Under the pieces are notes generated by a model. The model was not told where the DNA came from. It ran no database searches and saw only the letters and a list, made by a program, of their open reading frames with translations. A stretch of 64,000 bases of DNA, taken from the NCBI GenBank assembly GCA_018268915.1, contig JAFDVQ010000005.1:62001-126000 (forward strand), in the 5' to 3' direction. This stretch comes from Acidobacteriota bacterium (GTDB lineage: Bacteria; Acidobacteriota; Terriglobia; Terriglobales; Acidobacteriaceae). Below, in pieces: positions 60,176 to 64,000 of the stretch (position 1 is the first letter of the stretch; the number at the start of each line of letters is the position of its first letter). The position numbers and the translations under genes are program-made.

Positions 60176-60349
60176 TTTGAACAAACCTCTCTTACAGAAT
60201 CTGCTGAAGCAGATCCAGGGGATGACTCAAGATTCGGTCACAAACGCTCTTGCGACAAGATGGCAGATATGCCATTGTAAGTAGGTTCTTAGGCCACTTC
60301 CCTGCTGATCCCGTCCCAGGCCTTTGTCCACCCAACTGAGGAAGACAAC

Positions 60350-61324
60350 ATGAAAGAGATCACAGTCCTTTTGCTGGACCAGATGTTTTCGTCAACAGCG
60401 ATCGGGCCGATGGAAGTGTTCCGCCATGCAGGCTCGCTGTGGAACGCGCTGACGGGCGCCAGGATTGAACCTTCTTTTCGCGTGACAACTGCGTCGGCCG
60501 ATGGCGGGCCGGTGACCTGCGACGGCGGAATACAAATCACGCCGAATGTTGCGTTGAAAGACGTCGGGAAGACCGATCTTATCTTCGTTCCGACGACCGG
60601 GGTGAGTATCGACGATGTGCTGGAACGAAATGCGGCGATTGCGCCGTGGCTGAAGCGGCGCAGCACGCACGGAGTTGCGATTGCAAGCGTGTGCTCGGGT
60701 GTCGGCCTTGTCGCGGCAGCTGGACTACTGGATGATAAGCGCGCCACGACGCATTGGGGATTGGCAGAGCGTTTCCGCGAGAAATACCCGCGCGTGAAGT
60801 GGATGCCTGAGCTGATGGTGACAGAAGATCGCGGTTTCTACTGCGGCGGCGGAGTGAACGCATCGCTGGACCTGGCGATTTACCTTGTGGAACGATTCTG
60901 CGGGCGTGAAGTTGCGGTTCAGACCTCAAAGGCGTTGTTGATCGAGATGCCGCGGGCGTGGCAGGCGGGGTTTGCGATCGTTCCACTCAAAACGGATCAT
61001 ACCGATGACGTGATCTCGAAAGCGCAGGATTGGATTCACAGGAATTTTGCAAAGACTTTCGCACTGGACGATCCGGCAGAACGTGTTGGTATGAGCGTGC
61101 GGAATTTTGTGCGCAGGTTCAAGCAGGCGACGGGCGATAGTCCTCTGATCTATTTGCAGAAACTTCGGGTCGCGGCAGCGAAAAGGATGCTGGAGAGCAA
61201 TCACCGCTCGATGCAGGAGATCAGCTTCGCAGTGGGATATCAGGATGTGGCTTTTTTCCGTTCCCTGTTTCAGCGGCACACGGGGATTTCGCCAACCGAG
61301 TACCGGGAGCGGTTTGGGGTGTAG
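60350..61324 (+). CDS. GlxA-type AraC-family regulator with DJ-1/PfpI domain
   Basis: A 324-residue protein. The N-terminal amidotransferase-like domain (about 1-190) has ITVLLLDQMFSSTAIGPMEVFRHAG, DLIFVPTTG and VCSGVGLVAAAGLLDDKRATTHWGL, with a Cys at the nucleophile elbow (ASVCSG). The C-terminal AraC DNA-binding domain (about 220-320) has RVGMSVRNFVRRFKQATGDSPLIYLQKLRVAAAKRML and a second HTH, ISFAVGYQDVAFFRSLFQRHTGISPTEYRERF. The ligand is unknown. It is flanked by two OsmC genes, which are likely targets. Confidence 0.93.
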   Translation: MKEITVLLLDQMFSSTAIGPMEVFRHAGSLWNALTGARIEPSFRVTTASADGGPVTCDGGIQITPNVALKDVGKTDLIFVPTTGVSIDDVLERNAAIAPWLKRRSTHGVAIASVCSGVGLVAAAGLLDDKRATTHWGLAERFREKYPRVKWMPELMVTEDRGFYCGGGVNASLDLAIYLVERFCGREVAVQTSKALLIEMPRAWQAGFAIVPLKTDHTDDVISKAQDWIHRNFAKTFALDDPAERVGMSVRNFVRRFKQATGDSPLIYLQKLRVAAAKRMLESNHRSMQEISFAVGYQDVAFFRSLFQRHTGISPTEYRERFGV

Positions 61325-61370
61325 GCGCATTTCGAGATTGGTAGACAAGAGTCTTTATCCAGGGGGAGTA

Positions 61371-61892
61371 GTGAGCAAAGAAGTCGTCGATATCAGGTCA
61401 TTGCAGAAACCATTCAAGGCGCAGTACCGTGCCGATCCGCAGAGTTCGCGCATCACGTTAACTGCGAAAGGCGGCGAGACGAATACGCCGCTGTCGTGTT
61501 CCGTGGACATTGGACGCGCGATCTACCAGGCGGAAGCGCATACGGGAGTGGGTGGGTCAGGCACTGCAGCGTGCTCGGGAGACTTGCTGCTTGGAGCGCT
61601 TGCGGCTTGCGCTCAACTCACATGCCAGTTGGTAGCGATAGCAATGGGGATCGAAACTCGGCACATCGCGGTGACGGTGGATGGCGACATGGATCTGAGC
61701 GGGACGCTCGGGATTTCAAAAGACGTGTCTGTCGGGTTCAGCGAGATGCGGGTGAAGTTCGAGATTGATGCGCCCAACGCCACTCCAGAGCAGCTGCAGG
61801 GACTACGGGAGAAAACGGAACAGTACTGTGTGGTGCTTCAGACATTGCTGCACCCGCCGACGATCAAGTCGGAGTGGGCAACGGCCGGTTAA
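61371..61892 (+). CDS. OsmC-family protein (second copy)
   Basis: The GTG at 61371 has GGGGGAG upstream. The 173-residue protein has the OsmC fold: HTGVGGSGTAACSGDLLLGALAACAQLTCQLVAIAMG, with three Cys in the helical region, and a C-terminal LREKTEQYCVVLQTLLHPPTIKSEW, where a further Cys lies near the other reactive position. This pattern fits redox-active OsmC proteins better than the first copy does. It is 46 bases after the GlxA-type regulator on the same strand. The frame starting at 61245 overlaps the regulator and is rejected. Confidence 0.85.
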   Translation: MSKEVVDIRSLQKPFKAQYRADPQSSRITLTAKGGETNTPLSCSVDIGRAIYQAEAHTGVGGSGTAACSGDLLLGALAACAQLTCQLVAIAMGIETRHIAVTVDGDMDLSGTLGISKDVSVGFSEMRVKFEIDAPNATPEQLQGLREKTEQYCVVLQTLLHPPTIKSEWATAG

Positions 61893-62017
61893 ATTCGACT
61901 GAAGTTTGTTTCAGCGGAGGAGACTTGCTGGTACCTAATTGGGTCTACGGCAATAGGTTACGCCAGAAATCCCGCATTGCAGTACATAGCCCATGTCAGG
62001 GTCGAGGCCGGGGGCCC

Positions 62018-62037
62018 GATGTGAAGCACATCACATC
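62018..62037. promoter_or_regulatory. CRP/FNR-type palindrome upstream of the NuoL-like gene
   Basis: GATGTGA-AGCACA-TCACATC contains the perfect TGTGA-N6-TCACA core of CRP sites. It ends 32 bases before the ATG of the NuoL-like gene. CRP-type regulators exist in Acidobacteria, but no such gene is in the window. The site could activate or repress, depending on the start point. Confidence 0.5.
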
Positions 62038-62069
62038 AAAGCAGTAGACACGAACCTAACATTCGAAGC

Positions 62070-64000
62070 ATGACAGCCGTAACCCTGATCCTGGTTGCGC
62101 CGTGCTCGTTGCTGTTAGGTGCCATTCTTCAGCTTCTGGTGGCGCGCCTTTGCTCGGCAAAAGCCAAAGGTATCCTCGCCGTTCTTTTCTGCCTTCCCTC
62201 GCTTCTGGCGGTTATCGGCACAGCACCGCACGTCTTCGCCGGCCAGTCCATTGACTTCACTGCCCAGCAGTGGAATCTGCCGTCAGCCTTTGCCATTCAC
62301 GTCGATGCGCTGAGCGTGCTGTTCGCGCTGATGGGAACGAGCATTGGCGGTTTCGTGCTGCTCTATTCAGTCGGGTACATGGCGCACGACAAGGCTGCTT
62401 CGCGCTTCTACACGACGATGCTGATCTTCATTGCCGGATTTGTAGGGCTTGTTTACAGCGCGAATCTCTTTGTCTTTTACGGTTGCTGGGAGGTGGTGGG
62501 CCTTTGCTCGTTCTCGCTGGTGGGATTCTGGTATGCGAATCCTGAAGCCGTGAAGGGCGCGCGCAAGGTGCTGCTGATGACGCACATCGCGGGTTACGGA
62601 CTGCTGGCTGCCATTCTTACCATCTATCACCGCACTGGCAGCGCGTTGTGGACTGACCCAAAGGTTGCGCAGGCGTTCACCTCCGGCGTCTTCGTGCTGA
62701 TGCTGGTAGCGCTGGTGGCGAAGTCAGTGCAGGTTCCGCTGCACACATGGATTCCTGAAGCGATGGCCGCGCCGACTCCCGTGAGCGCCCTTCTGCATGC
62801 AGCTTGCTACGTGAAGGCAGGCGTCTACCTGGCGGCGCGCATGCACAGCTTTGGAGCGTGGCCGTCGGCGTGGGGTACGACGGTCGTCTGGGTTGGCACA
62901 GTGACGATGGCGGTGGGCGTGATGTACGCCATGGTGCAAAGCGATCTGAAGCGGATGCTCGCCTACTCAACCGTGAGCCAGATCGGCTACATGATGATGG
63001 GGATCGGCATCGGAACCCCCCTGGCGATTACTGCGGGACTGCTGCACTGCCTGAATCACGGATTCTTCAAGGGCGGCCTCTTTCTCACTGCCGGTTCAGT
63101 GCAGCACGCCGCTGGAACAAGGGACATGAACCAGCTTGGTGGACTTGCCACGCGCATGCCGAAGACGACATTGAGCTGGCTGATCGGCGTGGGAAGCATG
63201 ATGGGCATCCCGCTGATGAGCGGTTTTGCCAGCAAGTGGATGCTGTATGCGGCGGCACTGGAGTCCGGAGCGATGATTCCGGCCGTGATTGCATGGGCGG
63301 CTAGCCTGGGCACCGTCTTCATGGGAGTGAAGGCGACGAGCGCAGTTTTTCTGGGACCGCCGACGGAGAACACCAGCGAAGCACATGAGTCGCCTGCCTC
63401 AATGCTTTGGGGGATGGGACTGCTTGCATTCGGAAGTGTTGTGCTCGGCGTGGCTCCGCAGTTGGCGGTGAACTACCTGCTCAATCCGATTCTGCGCGCT
63501 ATGGCTTTCGGCGCTGGAGTTCATGTGACCTGGCTGGGCCTTTCGTCAGATGCAGGGAGTTTCTCGACGACGGGCGGACTGTTGCTTGCACTGGTGAGCG
63601 TGGTTGCTGGCGGAGCTGTTTATGTGCTTGCCTACGCGGCAAGACCGGCAACGGCGGGGAGTGGCGCGGCGCTGGCTGGTGCGGGCGGAGGCGTGTTCAC
63701 AGGCGGAGAGCCGCTCTCGAACCGTGCCAGGCTTACTGCCGGAGACTTCTCCGACATCTTCTTGCAGAATTGGCGTTCGTTCTTCCGGTGGACGAATGTG
63801 GACCGAGCCTACATGGGATTGTGGGCTGGACTCGAGGCAACGTCGCGTGCCTTCGGTGCTGCCCTCGGATGGATGGAACGCCGAGCTCTTGTTCTGCTGC
63901 TCCTTATTGCGCCGCTCATCCTCGCGCTCTTCGAATGGGTCTGGCCGGGAGTGCACACGACCGGTGTTCAGCACGCAGAGATTCATCGTGCGCCGCTGCT
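62070..64000 (+). CDS. NuoL-like proton-pumping membrane subunit, 3'-truncated
   Basis: The gene runs off the window. The first 643 residues have many membrane helices and the family blocks FAIHVDALSVLFALMGT, KSVQVPLHTWIPEAMAAPTPVSALLHAACYVKAGVYLAAR (with the conserved Lys and helix-8 proline-rich loop), LKRMLAYSTVSQIGYMMMGIGIG and LLHCLNHGFFKGGLFLTAGSV. These belong to NuoL and related Mrp/hydrogenase-4 subunits. Whether it is respiratory complex I or a related energy-converting complex cannot be decided, since the neighbours are outside. It seems to open a transcript, with a CRP-type site upstream. Its start at 62070 has GAAG only, a weak ribosome site. Confidence 0.85.
   Translation, partial: MTAVTLILVAPCSLLLGAILQLLVARLCSAKAKGILAVLFCLPSLLAVIGTAPHVFAGQSIDFTAQQWNLPSAFAIHVDALSVLFALMGTSIGGFVLLYSVGYMAHDKAASRFYTTMLIFIAGFVGLVYSANLFVFYGCWEVVGLCSFSLVGFWYANPEAVKGARKVLLMTHIAGYGLLAAILTIYHRTGSALWTDPKVAQAFTSGVFVLMLVALVAKSVQVPLHTWIPEAMAAPTPVSALLHAACYVKAGVYLAARMHSFGAWPSAWGTTVVWVGTVTMAVGVMYAMVQSDLKRMLAYSTVSQIGYMMMGIGIGTPLAITAGLLHCLNHGFFKGGLFLTAGSVQHAAGTRDMNQLGGLATRMPKTTLSWLIGVGSMMGIPLMSGFASKWMLYAAALESGAMIPAVIAWAASLGTVFMGVKATSAVFLGPPTENTSEAHESPASMLWGMGLLAFGSVVLGVAPQLAVNYLLNPILRAMAFGAGVHVTWLGLSSDAGSFSTTGGLLLALVSVVAGGAVYVLAYAARPATAGSGAALAGAGGGVFTGGEPLSNRARLTAGDFSDIFLQNWRSFFRWTNVDRAYMGLWAGLEATSRAFGAALGWMERRALVLLLLIAPLILALFEWVWPGVHTTGVQHAEIHRAPL

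Overview
The window looks like chromosomal DNA of an acidobacterium, most likely order Terriglobales (Acidobacteriaceae or Koribacteraceae type). The evidence is a large Oar-like TonB-dependent receptor with a carboxypeptidase-regulatory N-terminus, a FecR protein with a tryptophan/tyrosine-rich domain, many secreted proteins of unknown function, a full set of early hopanoid genes, and short palindromic intergenic repeats of the kind I associate with this group. The placement is inferred from gene content only. The window begins inside a DUF2334-type gene and ends inside a NuoL-like gene. I see no tRNA, rRNA, CRISPR array, prophage or intact insertion sequence.

0-23.4 kb is a mosaic of housekeeping and envelope genes: ruvC, a FecR protein, rsmA, a GNAT acetyltransferase, glgA, a ferritin-like protein, a multicopper oxidase, an ABC exporter, a phospholipase D-like protein, a purple-acid-phosphatase-like enzyme, a three-gene minus-strand operon (PA2779-like, PA2778-like C39 peptidase, TPR plus beta-barrel protein), a DinB protein, an SDR and oligopeptidase B. 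An AT-rich gene-free stretch (23.4-23.9 kb) interrupts the GC-rich background.

23.9-30.9 kb holds a Tat-exported PHP-like protein, a 943-residue lipoprotein with five Ig-like repeats and a phosphoesterase (phospholipase C/AcpA) domain, a LarA-like protein, and an SRPBCC-ArsR operon with a readable promoter and palindromic operator.

30.9-49.4 kb is an isoprenoid/hopanoid region. ispG feeds the MEP pathway. hpnC, hpnD and hpnE make squalene. hpnA, hpnG and hpnJ belong to side-chain assembly and decoration. A membrane glycosyltransferase (HpnB-like), a Spinster-type MFS carrier and a split pair of small DMT transporters lie alongside. Two zinc-dependent dehydrogenases are embedded between hpnG and hpnC with operon-like spacing, and one carries an N-terminal run of 11-residue helical repeats. 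Squalene-hopene cyclase and hpnH are not in the window. A HlyD-TPR-TolC operon without a pump gene, and queF, are interleaved.

49.4-64 kb contains a TPR protein, queC-queE (with queF, most of the preQ0/preQ1 pathway), the TonB-dependent receptor, an ABC-F ATPase, corA, two OsmC proteins around a GlxA-type regulator, and the start of a NuoL-like proton-pump gene preceded by a perfect CRP-type palindrome.
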